From Piper betle (taxonomy: Eukaryota > Streptophyta > Magnoliopsida > Piperales > Piperaceae), in NCBI GenBank assembly GCA_033002965.1, contig JAURVB010007713.1, forward strand, positions 62,001 through 126,000: a DNA stretch of 64,000 bases. Direction: 5' to 3'. This document shows, in pieces, positions 37,450 through 48,874 of this stretch. The notes below the pieces were generated by a model. That model had not been told where the DNA came from. It worked only from the letters and a program-made list of their open reading frames with translations, and did no database searches. How positions within the stretch are numbered: position 1 is the stretch's first letter; each line of letters begins with the position of its first letter. Position numbers and translations under genes: made by a program.

Positions 37450-37939
37450 AGTTTTATTTTGATTAATCACTATCCGTGCTAAGACCATACGGGGTCCATG
37501 AGGAAGACCAAGTGAGAGGTGGTGGCCAAATGACCATAACCTCCTTACTTGAAGATTACCTATGTGTGATTGGTTTATGATGTGGTGTGCTAGAAATCCT
37601 TATTTTTGTGATATTAGAAGGTTATTTTTTTGTGGGAAATTACTCCCAACTATCTTAATTACAGGGGAGACCATGTCGGATTTTATCCAAAGAAATTCTC
37701 CTTTGTATAGGGTGTCCCAATTGCATAAGCCCAACCCTAGATGTCATGCCCATGCATTTGTCTGATTGTTTATTGTTGTAGGTGCATTCAATTTCCCCAC
37801 ACTCAGGTTTCTGTCCTATGGCACCTTGAGTAGTTAGGATCTAGGTTGATGTTGGTTTTCCATATTAAGTATTTATAAGTTAGATTCCATGATTTTATAT
37901 TTGATTCAGTTCAGTTTTGAATCAAATTGGGGAGCTACA
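37450..37939 (+). repeat. LTR 3' end related to 45770-46286
   Basis: Both regions show, in order, a CACCTTGAGTAGTTAGGATC or CACCTTAAGTGGTTAGATCT phrase, CAATTTTGAATCAAATTGG-like or CAAACTGAATTGG sequence, and a terminal GCTACA or GTTACA. The copy here is a fragment without a primer site. Confidence 0.45.
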
Positions 37940-39248
37940 TAGCTCAAGTCTAGGAGGGTGATGGGAAGCGAGAGAAGGAGAGTTTGGAGAAGGTTAGGGG
38001 TATCATGGGCTTATATAAAGCAAGTTATATGGGTCTAGGGTTTTAAAGCACGTAGGTGTTAGGTCAAGGGCTTATTTAAGTAATGGGATAGTATGTCATC
38101 ACACTATAGGTAAATGGGTGACTAATAAGTAAAGAACTAGAGCATGGCCTAGTGAAGGTCATAACTAAGTACTAGGTTAAGTCATGGGCTAAAAGTCTAA
38201 GCTAGAATGGGCTAACAAGGTACCCCACGAATGACAACATGCATTTAAAACTCTAATCCACCACTAATCTAAACATGCAACACACATAAGGCCTGACCCT
38301 AAGATATTGAATTACTAAATAAATGCCACATGAAACTACATTAACCGAAACTATAAGTACAACTAAAAAATAGCATGTCAGCCTCGACTCCTGAATCTAC
38401 ATTGTGTAGGCCTTGGCTTATGAAAGTGTAAAGTATATATCGTGGCTTATATCATGGCTCTTGGTGCTCAGGCAGCAACCAACTCCATGGATACACAAGG
38501 ATATAACATGATCTTATAACACTTGAGCAGTAAAACTGGACCGACTAATGTGCTACACGAATCTGTGCACGTAGTGAACGACAACTAAATAACTGGCAAC
38601 CAGCCTGGGTTTTAAAGTCTCTCCAAGAATGATATGGTCTTCAAATTATGAAAAAAATCTCATCTCCACTTTGTTGGACACACAAATACTTAACAATGTG
38701 TTGAGCCCTAAGAGGAGTGCAACTCCTCAAACCCTAGCTTGGATGTAACCAAGATTTATTTGGTTCATAGTGTAGTAGAAAACCTTGATCACTGGCACCG
38801 AGACACCATCTAGAGATTAATCAATAATTCTTCAAAAAGGGGATAGTGGAGACTGAGGTTCTCTACATTGAATGCTGATTCATATGCCAATTGTCTTATG
38901 GAAAATTAATTTTTAGTGAGCTTGAAATTTCTACTGAAGATGTCTCCTCCTACAGCTTACCTTGGAGCTTCCATCACATGCTTGAAATGTGACTGGGAGC
39001 TCAAGCTTTCTCCCTATCGCGAATCAGATATAGTGCCATCCATCAAGTATGCAATGATTACCAAAAACATTGTTAAAGCCCATTGTAAATTATCCAAACT
39101 AAATCAAAAGACTTAGTTGAGACCAGGGCACTATTCACCCACAATGACGGTAAAGTCTGAGTGTTCGTGAGACACAAATGGTAAGTAGGGGGACAGGATG
39201 AGAAAGTGGTAGTAATCAAGTCCGAATAGTAGTGGCAGCAGTGATAGT
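37940..39248. other. Unclassified repeat-like DNA, no gene seen
   Basis: It contains a purine-rich stretch after the LTR end and several short ORFs (for example 38916-39116) without domains. Confidence 0.3.
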
Positions 39249-39517
39249 GTTGGAATCAGGCAAGGCTAAAATACCTAGAAATTGGGAAAAAACTTGAAAT
39301 CCATCAATCTAGGATAAAATCTGGCAAATAAAAGGCAAGGCAACGTTACAACGAGTGCAAAATTGATCACGAGCAAGGAAGCTGAAAGCCCTCGCCGCTT
39401 GTTCTTTTGCTTCTTCTTCTGTGCTCCTCCCTTGGCCATTGCCAGCCCCTCCCTTTTCTCCTTCATCCTCCATTGTCCTGCCCCTCTCCTCCCTCGCTTT
39501 CTCTCCTCCCGTCTCCT
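39249..39517 (+). repeat. Left part of an LTR interrupted by the 39518-44665 element
   Basis: The probable LTR start TGTTGGAATCAGG is at 39249. A pyrimidine-rich leader-like tract (39380-39517) stops where the nested retrotransposon begins and continues in like composition at 44671. With the right part it would make an LTR of about 1.9 kb. Confidence 0.4.
39513..39517 (+). repeat. Target-site duplication, left copy
   Basis: CTCCT lies directly before the LTR and CTTCT directly after the element at 44666-44670: a 5-base duplication with one change, as expected of Ty3/gypsy integration. Confidence 0.6.
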
Positions 39518-39860
39518 TGGTATGAATAAATTAGGCTATAATGAAAGTGTGTAATGATAGTTATGTTAGTTAGTGAGTGAAGGGTAGAATTGTAATAGCA
39601 CATGTTTGAATCTGTATAAAAGAAGCGAATATGGATGGATCGGATATGAGCAATCTATGAATTGATTTTCTCTTTAGGAGGAAGCATGTGTTGGTTCTTC
39701 TTCTTCCATTTCTCATCTTGAAACCCTAATTCCATCTCGATTTTGCTCTGTTTTATTTTGTTTTACTCTACTTTGATCAGATCATGGCTCCATCAAAGCA
39801 ATACAAGCAATAGGAAATGGTAAGATCTGGTACTCAGTCCAATTGAGCAAGACCCTACCA
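39518..39860 (+). repeat. 5' LTR, 343 bp
   Basis: It begins TGGTATGAATAAATTAGG, ends GACCCTACCA and carries TATAAAAG at 39615-39622. It aligns along its full length with 44318-44665, with about 25 substitutions and a few small gaps. Confidence 0.92.
39615..39622 (+). promoter_or_regulatory. LTR TATA box
   Basis: TATAAAAG in the 5' LTR; the same motif is kept at 44415-44422 in the 3' LTR. It would position the start of the element's transcript. Confidence 0.7.
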
Positions 39861-39863
39861 AAT

Positions 39864-39876
39864 TGTTATCAGAGCC
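39864..39876 (+). other. Primer binding site, tRNA-Met type
   Basis: TGTTATCAGAGCC begins three bases after the LTR end and differs from the usual TGGTATCAGAGCC at one position. Confidence 0.85.
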
Positions 39877-39916
39877 GGAAGAGGGAAGAGGAGATTCGTC
39901 ATCTAGATCAATTGAA

Positions 39917-40726
39917 ATGGCAGAAATGAGGAAAGTTCAATCTCAAGTCTTATCTATTTTTTCTGAAATGTCTACAAAATTTGATTTGTTATTAAGTTCT
40001 ACGAATGAAATCTTAAATAAACCTATTACTGGAACAAAAGATTGTGTTGAGGTGAATACTCCTAGAATGTTTGTAGATAGATCTGTTGCACATAAGGATA
40101 AAATGCAGGTACAATAATTGCTTCAACAGACTGGTGAGAAGCAGTGGAATAATATGAATAGAGTGGTGAATGATTGTACTGGTTCGAATGTGCAAGATGA
40201 TTGTTTGAAAGGATCCAAAATGTCATATCCTAAGTATGATGGTACTAAAGATCCTATACCTTGGTTTAGGAGATGTAAGAAATACTTTAAATTGCATAAG
40301 ATCAAAGAACATCTTCAGGTGGATCTAGCTAGCTTCCACATGGAAGATGATGCACAAATTTGGTTTGACATATTTCAAGAGCAACGAATGGAGTTTGATT
40401 GGATTCAACTCAAAGAAGCAATGAATTTACAGTTTGGTCCTACAGAGTATGAGGATTTTTATGAAGATTTAACAAGATTGAAGCAGGATACATCAGTGAA
40501 GGAATATACTCTTACATTTAACAGATTAGCCACCAAAGCTGGGAGTGTGGCTGAAAAGCAAAAAATTAGCAGTTATACATGTGGACTTAAGGATCAGGTA
40601 CGCATGGAAGTGATATCTCAGAAGCCGATATCATTGTTAGATGCTCAAGGTTTAGCTAAATATTTTGAGCATAAGTTTGTTAGAGATAACAAATACCTTG
40701 GAAGAAATGGCAAGATGGAGCAATGA
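39917..40726 (+). pseudogene. gag (retrotransposon Gag domain), one internal stop
   Basis: The best start is the ATG at 39917; the frame is open upstream only through the primer site. It runs 66 codons to TAA at 40115-40117, then stays in the same frame for 202 codons to TGA at 40724-40726. The second part is a typical plant gypsy Gag domain: YPKYDGTKDPIPWFRRCKKY, then HLQVDLASFHMEDDAQIWF, then FNRLATKAGS. The TAA is consistent with one substitution in a Gln codon. Beyond 40726 the frame has further stops but reaches the zinc knuckle at about 40870-40915 (CFKCDEKYTVGHNC), again in frame, so Gag once continued into the nucleocapsid region. Confidence 0.9.
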
Positions 40727-40869
40727 TAACAGTTCACTTGTAAACTGAAAGAGTGAAGTATCTACAAGTAATAATGGGGAAAAGGTGGTCAGCAAAAGCA
40801 ACTATAATGATTCCTTGGAACAAAAGAAGTTTACTGTAAGCAATTTCAAGAAAGAAAGGAATTAGGACT

Positions 40870-41400
40870 TTGTTTCAAGTGTGATGAGAAGTATACTGTG
40901 GGACACAATTGTAAAATATTGTTTTGGATTGAAGTGGTACCTAATGAGGAATTCTCTGATGAAGAAGTAAGTGATGATGAGGATTATGAAGCTGTAAACA
41001 ACCTTGCAGTGCCGGCTATATCTTTGAATGCATTGACAGGAATGTCTACCTTGAACACAATGAGAATGTTGGGAAAAGTAGGAGGACAGCAAGTTACTAT
41101 TCTCATTGGTTCGGGAAGCTCACAACTTCTTGAATGAAAAGGTGGTGTAAAAATTAAGGATACCAGTTCAGAATAAGGGCAGATTCAAGGTGCAAGTAGC
41201 AAATGGGGATCACATGAGTTGTGTAAGAAAATGTATATGAATTACATTGGATCTACCAAGATACAAGATGGTGTCTGATTTTTTTGTGCTACAATTGGAA
41301 GAATTTGATGTGGTATTGGGCATACAGTGGTTGAAAGCATTAGGGTCCATTGTTTGGAACATTGAAACTTTAACAATGTCATTCAATAATAATTAAGAAG
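40870..41400 (+). pseudogene. Zinc knuckle and aspartic protease remnant
   Basis: After the zinc knuckle and an acidic stretch (EEFSDEEVSDDEDYE) the protease active-site region reads ILIGSGSS. Family members have Asp in place of the Gly encoded by GGT at 41108-41110, so the catalytic residue is lost. Immediately after, around 41111-41120, the frame changes: protein-like sequence resumes in another frame as AHNFLNEKVV. Later phrases (MVSDFFVLQLEEFDVVLGIQ) fit the flap and C-terminal part of the protease. Several stops follow. Confidence 0.8.
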
Positions 41401-41616
41401 TTATTGAATTACAAGGACAGGACATCCCTCAAAGTTAGTTTATGAGAAGAAGCAAATTACACGTTATCTAAGGAAAAGGAAGCATGGATTACTCATGAGC
41501 TTACAATTGAAGGAGACATCCAACATAGGGCAGCAAGTGAGTGCATTGTGGTAGTCACAAATGGATCAATTGAGACAAATTCTGAAAAAATTGATTCTGT
41601 ATTTTAGATACCTACT

Positions 41617-42786
41617 AAGTTGCCTCCAAAAAGAATTCAAGACCATCGAATTAATTTGAAGGAAGGGGCATTGCCACTAGCTATAAAACCATATAGATAT
41701 CCCTATTTCTAGAAAAATGATCTTGAGAAACAAGTTAGGGATCTTTTGACAATGGGAGTCATTCAGACTACATCAAGTCCTTATTCTTCACCTGTGTTGT
41801 TAGTTAAAAAAAAGATGGCAGTTAGAAAATGTACATTGATTATAAAGCTTTGAACAAAGTTAACATAAACGATAAGTTCCCAATTCCCAACATTGATGAA
41901 TTGCTTGATGAGTTGCATGAGTCTTCTTATTTTTCCATGTTGGATTTAAGATCAGGATATCATCAAATAAGAATGCATGAGGAAGATGTGCACAAGACTG
42001 CATTTCGTACGCATCAAGGTCATTATGAATTTAAGGTGATGCCTTTTGGGTTGTCCAATGTACCTTCTACTTTTCAAGCATTGACGAACGAGGTATTTGC
42101 TGATTCCCTTAGGAAATTCATTTTAGTCTTCTTTGATGATGTTCTCATATATAGTAGTTGGAAGGATTATTTGGTACGCATAGAACAAGCTTTGGATAAG
42201 TTATTAGTTCATGAATTGTATGCAAGAAAGGAAAAGTGTCATTTTAGTATGAGGAAGATTCAATATTTAGGGCATATGATTTTAGAAGATGGTGTGAGTG
42301 TTGATATGGAAAAAATCATAGCAATTGAGAGGTGGCCAACTCCACGATCTGTAAGGAGTGTAAGGGTTCTTAGGGTTGGCTGGTTATTATAGGAAGTTTA
42401 TCAAACATTTTGGCATAATTGTAGCTCCTCTATCTGATTTGCTTAAAAAGGATGCTTATAATTGGAATCAATCAGTAGCAGATTCCTTTTAAAATTTGAA
42501 AACTGCCCTTACACATGCTCTAGTGTTGGCATTGCCGGATTTTTCATTACCATTTGTGGTAGAGTGTGATGCTAGTGGGGTGGGCATAAGAGCAATTCTC
42601 ATCCAAGGGAACGGATCTATTGCTTTTTATAGCAAGATGTTGCATGACAGACATCCTCTACTGTCAACATATGAAAAAGAAATGATGGCTTTAGTGTTGG
42701 CAGTAGAAAAACGGGGACATTGTTTGTTGGGAAGACCATTCGTGGTCAGAACTGATCACTTAAGCTTAAAATTCTTATGGGAATAG
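41617..42786 (+). pseudogene. Reverse transcriptase and RNase H remnant
   Basis: Reverse transcriptase begins as LPPKRIQDHRINLKEG near 41620, has a TAG at 41710-41712, and changes frame in or near the A run at 41808-41826. The main block 41829-42350 keeps LDLRSGYHQIRM, MPFGLSN and the catalytic FFDDVLIYS. Another frame change falls near 42355-42375. A TAA lies at about 42490, and RNase H follows (42496-42786) with VVECDASGVG, YEKEMMALVLAVEK and VVRTDHLSLKF. The typical order fingers-palm-RNase H is complete, so only small lesions inactivate it. Confidence 0.9.
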
Positions 42787-43090
42787 CAAATTCATACAGT
42801 GGCTCAAAAGAAATGGTTAACAAAGCTCCTAGGGTATGATTTCACCATATAGTAAAAGCCAGGCAAGGAAAATAAAGTTGCAAATGCTTTTTCAAGACAA
42901 GGAAGTGATGTCGTTGGCTGCTATTTCAACACCTATTCCAAGATGGTTGGGTGAAATCAAGGAAGAATACACTGCTAGTGGGGTCATTCAGTTGTTAATG
43001 ATGAAGTGTGCTACAAAGGAACTGTCACCAAATTAGTCTCTTAAAGAAGGTATTCTTTTCTATAAGGATCAAATTTATTTAGATTCCCAA

Positions 43091-43710
43091 ATGCAGATGA
43101 TACCCATTATTATCAAAGAGTTCCATGATGGAACACACGAAGGCATTCAAAAGACCCTCAAAAGGTTGAGAGCAATTTTTTCTGGTTTAGAATGGTTCAA
43201 TGATGCGGTAGCTTACTTGAAAAACTATTTGTCAAAGATTCAAGTTGTCCACATTGAATCCTGCTGGTCTATTGCAACCTTTGCCAATACTGAACCAAAT
43301 TTGGATTGCTGTATCAAAGGATTTCATCACATATATGCCAAAAAGTCAAGGTAAAGACACAATTTGGCTGGTGGTAGACAGCTTATCTAAATACAGTAAT
43401 TTTGTGGCTATCACTCATCCTGTTGCAGCAAACAGCATTGCTCAAGTATACTTTGATAACATTTTTAAGCTCCATGGCATGCCGACTTCCATTGTTTGTG
43501 ATCGAGATGCTATATTCCACAACTCAACTTTGGAATGAGCTGTTTAGATTGCAAGGAGTAGCATTTAATTACAGTTCAGCTTATCATCCACAGACGGATA
43601 GACAAACTGAAGTAGTTACTAAAATCTTGGAACAATACTTGAGATGTTTTTCTGGTGATAGACCACAGACTTGGGTGAGATGGTTGCCTTGGGGCAGAAT
43701 ACTGCCATAA
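43091..43710 (+). pseudogene. Integrase remnant
   Basis: Three frames carry successive parts. 43091-43200 holds the zinc-binding region (FHDGTHEGIQKTLKRL); its CxxC half has decayed. 43260-43538 holds the catalytic core: KDFI with the first Asp, VVDSLSKYSNF, and IVCDRDAIF with the second Asp. 43540-43680 holds SSAYHPQTDRQTEVV with the Glu. All three catalytic acids are thus still legible but in different frames. Downstream (43710-44220) phrases such as MSPFEAIYNMRPP continue the C-terminal region, with stops; no chromodomain is recognisable. Confidence 0.9.
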
Positions 43711-44242
43711 TACCAGCTTTCAGTCTTCTATTCGTATGAGTCCATTCGAAGCAATTTATAATATGCGACCTCCAAACTTGTTGACATATGTCCCTGGAAC
43801 AGCTAAATCAAATGAAGTGGATCAGGTCTTGCACAACAAAGATCAATTATTATATGAACTGACTGAGAACTTGAAGAATGCTAAAAGCGATTGAAACATC
43901 ACCATGATTAGAGGAAAAGAGATGCGCAATTTCATGTGGGACAATTAGTTTTCCTCAAACTACAACAGTATAGGTAGTCGTCTTTGTGTTCAAGAAGAAT
44001 CACAAAACTAGCTGCTAAATTTTATGGACCCTCCATGATTGTGGGAACGCATTGGAGCAGTTTCTTATAGGCTGTAGTTACCACCAGATTGTAAGCTTCA
44101 TAATGTTTTCCACATTTCTCAGCTCAAAGCTTCAGTAAATGTGGACATTAACATCCAATCATCAATTTCGGAAATGCAATCACCTAAAAATTTCATGCCA
44201 AAAAATGAAGCAGCTGACGACTTGAACAACCTTGAGGTCAAG

Positions 44243-44348
44243 GTTTTAATTGTGGGGAGGGATTTGGTATGAATAAAGTAGGCTATAATGAAAACGTTTT
44301 AATTGTGGGGAGGGATTTGGTATGAACAAAGTAGGCTATAATGAAAGT
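44243..44348 (+). repeat. 53-bp tandem duplication of purine tract and LTR start
   Basis: GTTTTAATTGTGGGGAGGGA begins at 44243 and again at 44296, and each copy runs on through TGGTATGAA and GGCTATAATGAAAA. The copies differ at one base. The second leads into the 3' LTR. The 5' LTR is not duplicated. Confidence 0.92.
44304..44317 (+). other. Polypurine tract
   Basis: TGTGGGGAGGGATT directly precedes the 3' LTR start and would prime plus-strand DNA; a second copy lies 53 bases upstream at 44251-44264. Confidence 0.8.
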
Positions 44349-44665
44349 GTGTAATGGTAGTTATGTTAGTTAGTGAGTGAAGGGTAGAATTATAATAGCA
44401 CATGTTTGAATGTGTATAAAAGGAGGGAATATGAATGGATCGGATATGATTTCAGCAATCTATGAATTGATGTTGTCTTTGGGAGGAAGCATATGTTGGT
44501 TCTTCTTCCATTTCACATCTTGAAACCCTAATTCCATCTCGATTTTGCTCTGTTTTGTTCTGTTTTACTCTGCTTTGATCAGATCATGCCTCCATCAAAG
44601 CAATACAAGCTGGTAAGGGAAAGGTAAGAATCTGGTACTTAGTCCAATTGAGCCAGATCCTACCA
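44318..44665 (+). repeat. 3' LTR, 348 bp
   Basis: It begins TGGTATGAACAAAGTAGG and ends GATCCTACCA. CTTCT (44666-44670), the right target duplication, follows. Confidence 0.92.
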
Positions 44666-44670
44666 CTTCT

Positions 44671-46286
44671 CCTCTACCCTACTTCTCCTTCCTTGTGAGG
44701 TATGCTTCATCTACTCCCTTTTCTTTTCTTTTCTTGATATGTCATCATTGTTTACATGGAGATCTACCTCTTTAGGCATGTATATAGGTAGCTCATTATC
44801 ATCCCTAGTAGATCTATTAGTTTTCTTGTTATTTTTGTGTTAAAATTTTTAATTTCATTTTATTAAAAATTACAATTTGTTGTTGTAAAATATAATAAAT
44901 TATTTTTTTCATCCCAAATTTGTAAAATCTACAGATTGAAAATCTACCTAATAACGATTGAAACGATAAAAAGTTTAAAAATATTATAATTTTTCAGCCA
45001 CGTTCATTCGAACTCATTTTTGTGTGTGTCAGAATAATTAAATAATTAAATTGTAAAAATAATAATATTTTAACTCATAAGGTCAGTTGTGAAATGATCT
45101 ACAACATGAAAATATTAAGTTGATTAATAATTAAATTAATTATCTTAACTAAATAAACAATATAAGATTATTTTAATATGATAATCTTTTATTAACAAGC
45201 AGGGTTTGGGTTTGACTCGATATCTTTTAAGCTTTTCATATTTGAAGTTTCTCTTGCTAATTATCATTAGGTTTAAGTTAAATAATTGACATAAGTTATT
45301 TTTCATAATTTTATTGAGATCTTATTATCAATTAGCATGTTGTGTATCTCATGTTATATTGTCTTGAATCTTCCTAGCATTTCGATATGTCGTGCTAGCT
45401 TCAGACACGGGTTGATTTCTGTAATTTATTTTATAGTGCACCAAGATCTCTGTCTTGTTTTATGTATTTATTTTTGCTCAATCTTATTCAGTGATGATGA
45501 TTCACTCAGTATGGAATGATGGTGTGATGTTGATTAATGAATTAGACTATTGAGTGGCCTTGTGTGAAAATGTACGAAAATTATTATCACTAACATATGT
45601 TTAAACTGTTTTATAGACAATATGCTCTGGAGCACGCAAGTGTGACTGTGCAGAAATTTTCAGAAAGCCTCAGAGACTTGGAATTGAAGGTTAAAATAAC
45701 TTAGGTACATTAAATTATGTTACTTGTGCAAGTCCACGGTAAGAATAAGAAATATGGGTTGAAAGAGCTTATGTTTTATTTTCTTTTGTACAAGGGAACA
45801 TGTTATGACTAGACAACCTCCCACCTCAAGATTCTTTAAAATGTGTTGTGATTGTCATGGGATTGTGAAAATGGATTGTGTATGCCCTGTGAATGTTGTG
45901 GAATGCATATAAAATGATTTTGTGTGATGAAATGTTTAGCATTTATCTTTGTTAAATATGAAATATTTATAGGTTGTGAAATTTTTCTAGTGTCCAAGTT
46001 ACAAGGAGGCTCCCGTGTATTTTTTCAAGATTTGAAGTATCTTTTGTAACTTGGATTCATTAAAGATGTCCTATTTGCATGACCTTAGCGTTATGAGTTT
46101 GTGAATGCATTCGGTGTTAATGTGTTTTGTTTGCACATTAGAATACCTCAGACTTTCCGTCTTTTGACACCTTAAGTGGTTAGATCTGGTCCTGTGGCCC
46201 TCATTTTATTTTAAATGGACAAGAGCACTGGTTCAAGTTTTAATACTTTAATTCTGTTAGGGCTCAAACTGAATTGGTGTGTTACA
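44671..46286 (+). repeat. Right part of the host LTR
   Basis: The pyrimidine-rich leader left of the nested element resumes here. The LTR ends GGTGTGTTACA at 46286, four bases before a primer site. A related LTR tail lies at 37450-37939. The ORF at 45337-45519 has no support. Confidence 0.6.
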
Positions 46287-46290
46287 ATTT

Positions 46291-46303
46291 TGGTATCAGA
46301 GCC
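46291..46303 (+). other. Primer binding site, tRNA-Met type, perfect core
   Basis: TGGTATCAGAGCC begins four bases after the LTR end, so the host LTR is a 5' LTR. Only about 250 bases of internal sequence follow before similarity to retroelements is lost. Confidence 0.85.
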
Positions 46304-47220
46304 AACTATTGGTCAATTAAAATGGAAGGCTTTGATTGTTGTGTGGTTATGCTGTCAGCTTTCCATGAGTCGATCGTAGTTTTCTCAGGCAGGTATGTGT
46401 TTGTTTTCTCTGCGCCTCTTGTTATGGTTGAAGTTTAAAAGATTTTCTGGTTTACTATACCCTCAGGTTACACCTTTGACCATGTATATATTAGATGTTC
46501 AAAGTTTACCTAATTAAAACTTGTTTTTGATGACACAAATCATATCTAGTCTCTAGTTATGCCACTTCCCAGTGGAAGCCAGTTGGCTTCTATGTGAATG
46601 GCATCGCTATCAAGAGGGCGATAGCTGCAGTTTTTTTAATTTAGTTTAAAAGATATTAAAGACAATTCTAAATTAACTTTTTTAATAACTAATCCTAATT
46701 TTTTCACCGACTAATAATATAGAAAAGCCTTTCATGTAAGAAGCTGTGAGACAATTTATCACGAGGCTTTTCAATAACCAAAGTGATTGAAAAATTGAAA
46801 CAAGCATTGCTTGTTGCCCAACAATTATAATGCCAACCGGCTATCACGAGCTGGCTGGGCAGGTTGGTAGCCTCAATCAAATAGCGTTCTGTTGTAGCAT
46901 GTGTTTGCCCCTCTTTATTGATCAGGTCGTATCTAACTGATTGTGAAGCTACCTACGTCGTGTCTCAACTTACAAAACAATTAGGTGCACACTTAACTCA
47001 TAGAAAAAATATAAACGCTTTCCATTCCCCTAACATGTATAATTAATTATGCACCATTCATTCTAATTAGTAATAATTATAAAAAAATTAAGGTGCATTA
47101 CACTTCATACATTGATTTAAAAATTGATAAATATCATATTAATTTATTTTTTATAATTAGTTATATATATATTTAGTTGCGAGACCAATTAGATTGTTGT
47201 AAATAGAATTTTTAACTTAT
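46304..47220. other. Truncated retroelement leader and AT-rich DNA
   Basis: 46304-46550 may be the untranslated leader of the host element. 46560-46960 contains short inverted phrases (CCACTTCCCAGTGG; CGCTATC-GATAGC) but no element ends that I can define. No gene is seen. Confidence 0.35.
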
Positions 47221-47249
47221 ATAAGCTCTATATGTGTGTGTGTGTGTGA

Positions 47250-47963
47250 GGTTGGCTAGCGTTATTCCCACTATCACCCCCTTCTGGACCGTCCAATCAT
47301 AAGGATGGTCCAGATCTGCCCATCTCAAAAAAAAAAAAAACCCTCCCCTCCTGTGGCCCTTGTCATCATTGTTGCCTGTCCTGCCCCCGCCACAGTTGCT
47401 ACCCAGCCCCGGGCCACCTCCCGCTACAGTTGCCCACTCCTGCCGCCTCCCCTCCCAGCTTCTTGTGCCTCCCCCCCCCCAACTCCCCGCTCCACCTTGA
47501 CCCCCATGCCCGCGACTCCCTCCTATACCCCGCACAACCTCAACCATGCCACTTGCGACTCCCTCCCTTGCCGTGGCTACCCCCTCCCAGCTTCCTCTCG
47601 ACCTTGCCGCCTGCTCCTGGTGCCTCTTCCAACCACCTCCCCGCCCCACTCTTACCCCCTCCCTCCCTCGCCGTGGCCGCCCTCCCTCCCCGCTCCCCCT
47701 TGACCCCACCGCCTGCTCCAGAAGCCCGCTCCCACCGCCTCCTCCAATTGCCCCACTCCCGCTACCTCCCACTTCCATGACTCCCTCCTTTCCCACTGGC
47801 TCACCTCTTGCAAGCTTCTCCTCGGAGGCAATTGCAATGGCGACAGCGGTGGCGATGCCCAAGGAGGGGAGGGGTTTTTATTTGAGATGGGCTGGTATGG
47901 CCATCCTTATGATTGGACGGTCACTGCAGAAAATTTTCATGCAGTCACCCCTAGGCTAGCCAC
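47250..47963. mobile_element. Inverted-repeat element with C-rich core (714 bp)
   Basis: Both ends carry GGCTAGC and, further in, CGTCCAATCATAAGGATGG, then GCCCATCTCAAA, an A run and CCCTCCCCTCC, in opposite orientation, so the terminal inverted repeats reach about 100 bases. The core (47340-47860) is C-rich on the plus strand and near-devoid of A. The end motif recurs at 55570-55600, so the two elements are related. Long ORFs on both strands (up to 216 codons) reflect the absence of A/T-rich stop codons and are not genes. Confidence 0.75.
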
Positions 47964-48069
47964 CATCCATATGGCTAATCTTGACTATGTTATTATAAGG
48001 GCGAGTCAGATTAGATCTTAGGAAAAAAATCTAACCCCCTCCCCCACCCAGTGCAAAGAGCTAGGTCAA

Positions 48070-48575
48070 TCTTGAATTTGTTCGATGGTTGTTTGATTTG
48101 GTTTGAGTTAAGTTCGATTTTAATCAAGCGGGCATGAGTTCACCCTCCGTTCATCTTGAATAGACTCAAAGCTTCATAATTTATATTATATACAATAATT
48201 GCTATATTTTTTATATATTCATTTACATAAAATGAAAAAAATATATTATAGTGATAGTTTTACATAATAATTTAATGACTATGTTCCCGAACAAACAATT
48301 TGGCATATAATTCAATTGAAATTAAATTAATTAAACATTCATAATTAAATTTATCTCAAACTATACAAATAAAAAATACATATTTATGTGAATAATGCAC
48401 AAGCTTTTCCTTGTCGGACTCAAAATCACCTTGTCTCAAACACTTTTGAGCTCAATTTAAACTCAATAAAACTTAATTTAAACTAGATAAAACAAGAGTA
48501 CTAGTTTGAGCATAGTGAAACTTGACTTGACTCGCTCAATCAACAGCCTTGCCTCAACTGACACTGACCTATTTT
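48070..48575. other. AT-rich DNA related to the MITE at 21749
   Basis: The right end (CTTGACTTGACTCGCTCAAT then CAACAGCC) resembles MITE ends at 20649 and 22022, and CTCAAA-type phrases are shared, but I could not define a left end. Confidence 0.35.
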
Positions 48576-48583
48576 GTTGTGTT

Positions 48584-48874
48584 CGGCTGCCTTCAACTGC
48601 ATATGGAGGGATCCAAACGTCGACATGATGGTTTTTTATTTCTTACTTTTTTATTAAAGATTCGTCCGAGGCACAATAAGATGTTGACAGCAGTTAGAAT
48701 GGATGCTGAGCAAAGAATGTTTTTTAACATCATTGGTTGTATCTGGCCAGGCAAGCAGACGCTCTTGTGAGATTTGTTTTTCTTTTTTTTATTCTTAAGA
48801 TCTGATCTAGGCAGCCTTTATAATCGGTCTGCCCGTAGAGCACAAAGATGTTTCCTAAGACATGGTTTAAAAAA

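Larger units (their letters stand above)
39518..44665 (+). mobile_element. Ty3/gypsy LTR retrotransposon, 5.15 kb, degenerate
   Basis: Two LTRs (343 and 348 bases, both TGGTA...TACCA) bound a complete set of landmarks: TATA box, tRNA-Met primer site, Gag, zinc knuckle, protease, reverse transcriptase, RNase H, integrase and purine tract. The order, with integrase after RNase H, is that of Ty3/gypsy. Size, short LTRs and the Gag and Pol phrases suggest a Reina-like chromovirus, but no chromodomain is legible, so the lineage is tentative. The LTRs differ at about 25 sites by eye, so insertion is not recent. Many stops and frame changes make it non-autonomous. It sits inside another LTR. Confidence 0.93.

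Noticed and set aside
43710..44220. Chromodomain at the end of integrase
   Set aside because: The region is too broken to show the aromatic cage or the typical fold order; chromovirus affinity is kept only as a tentative lineage.
47212..47959. Long ORFs of up to 216 codons on both strands in a GC-rich tract
   Set aside because: They lie between clear inverted ends of a transposon, overlap on both strands, and consist of Gly/Arg/Ser- or Pro/Ala/Ser-rich low complexity caused by the lack of A/T-rich stop codons.
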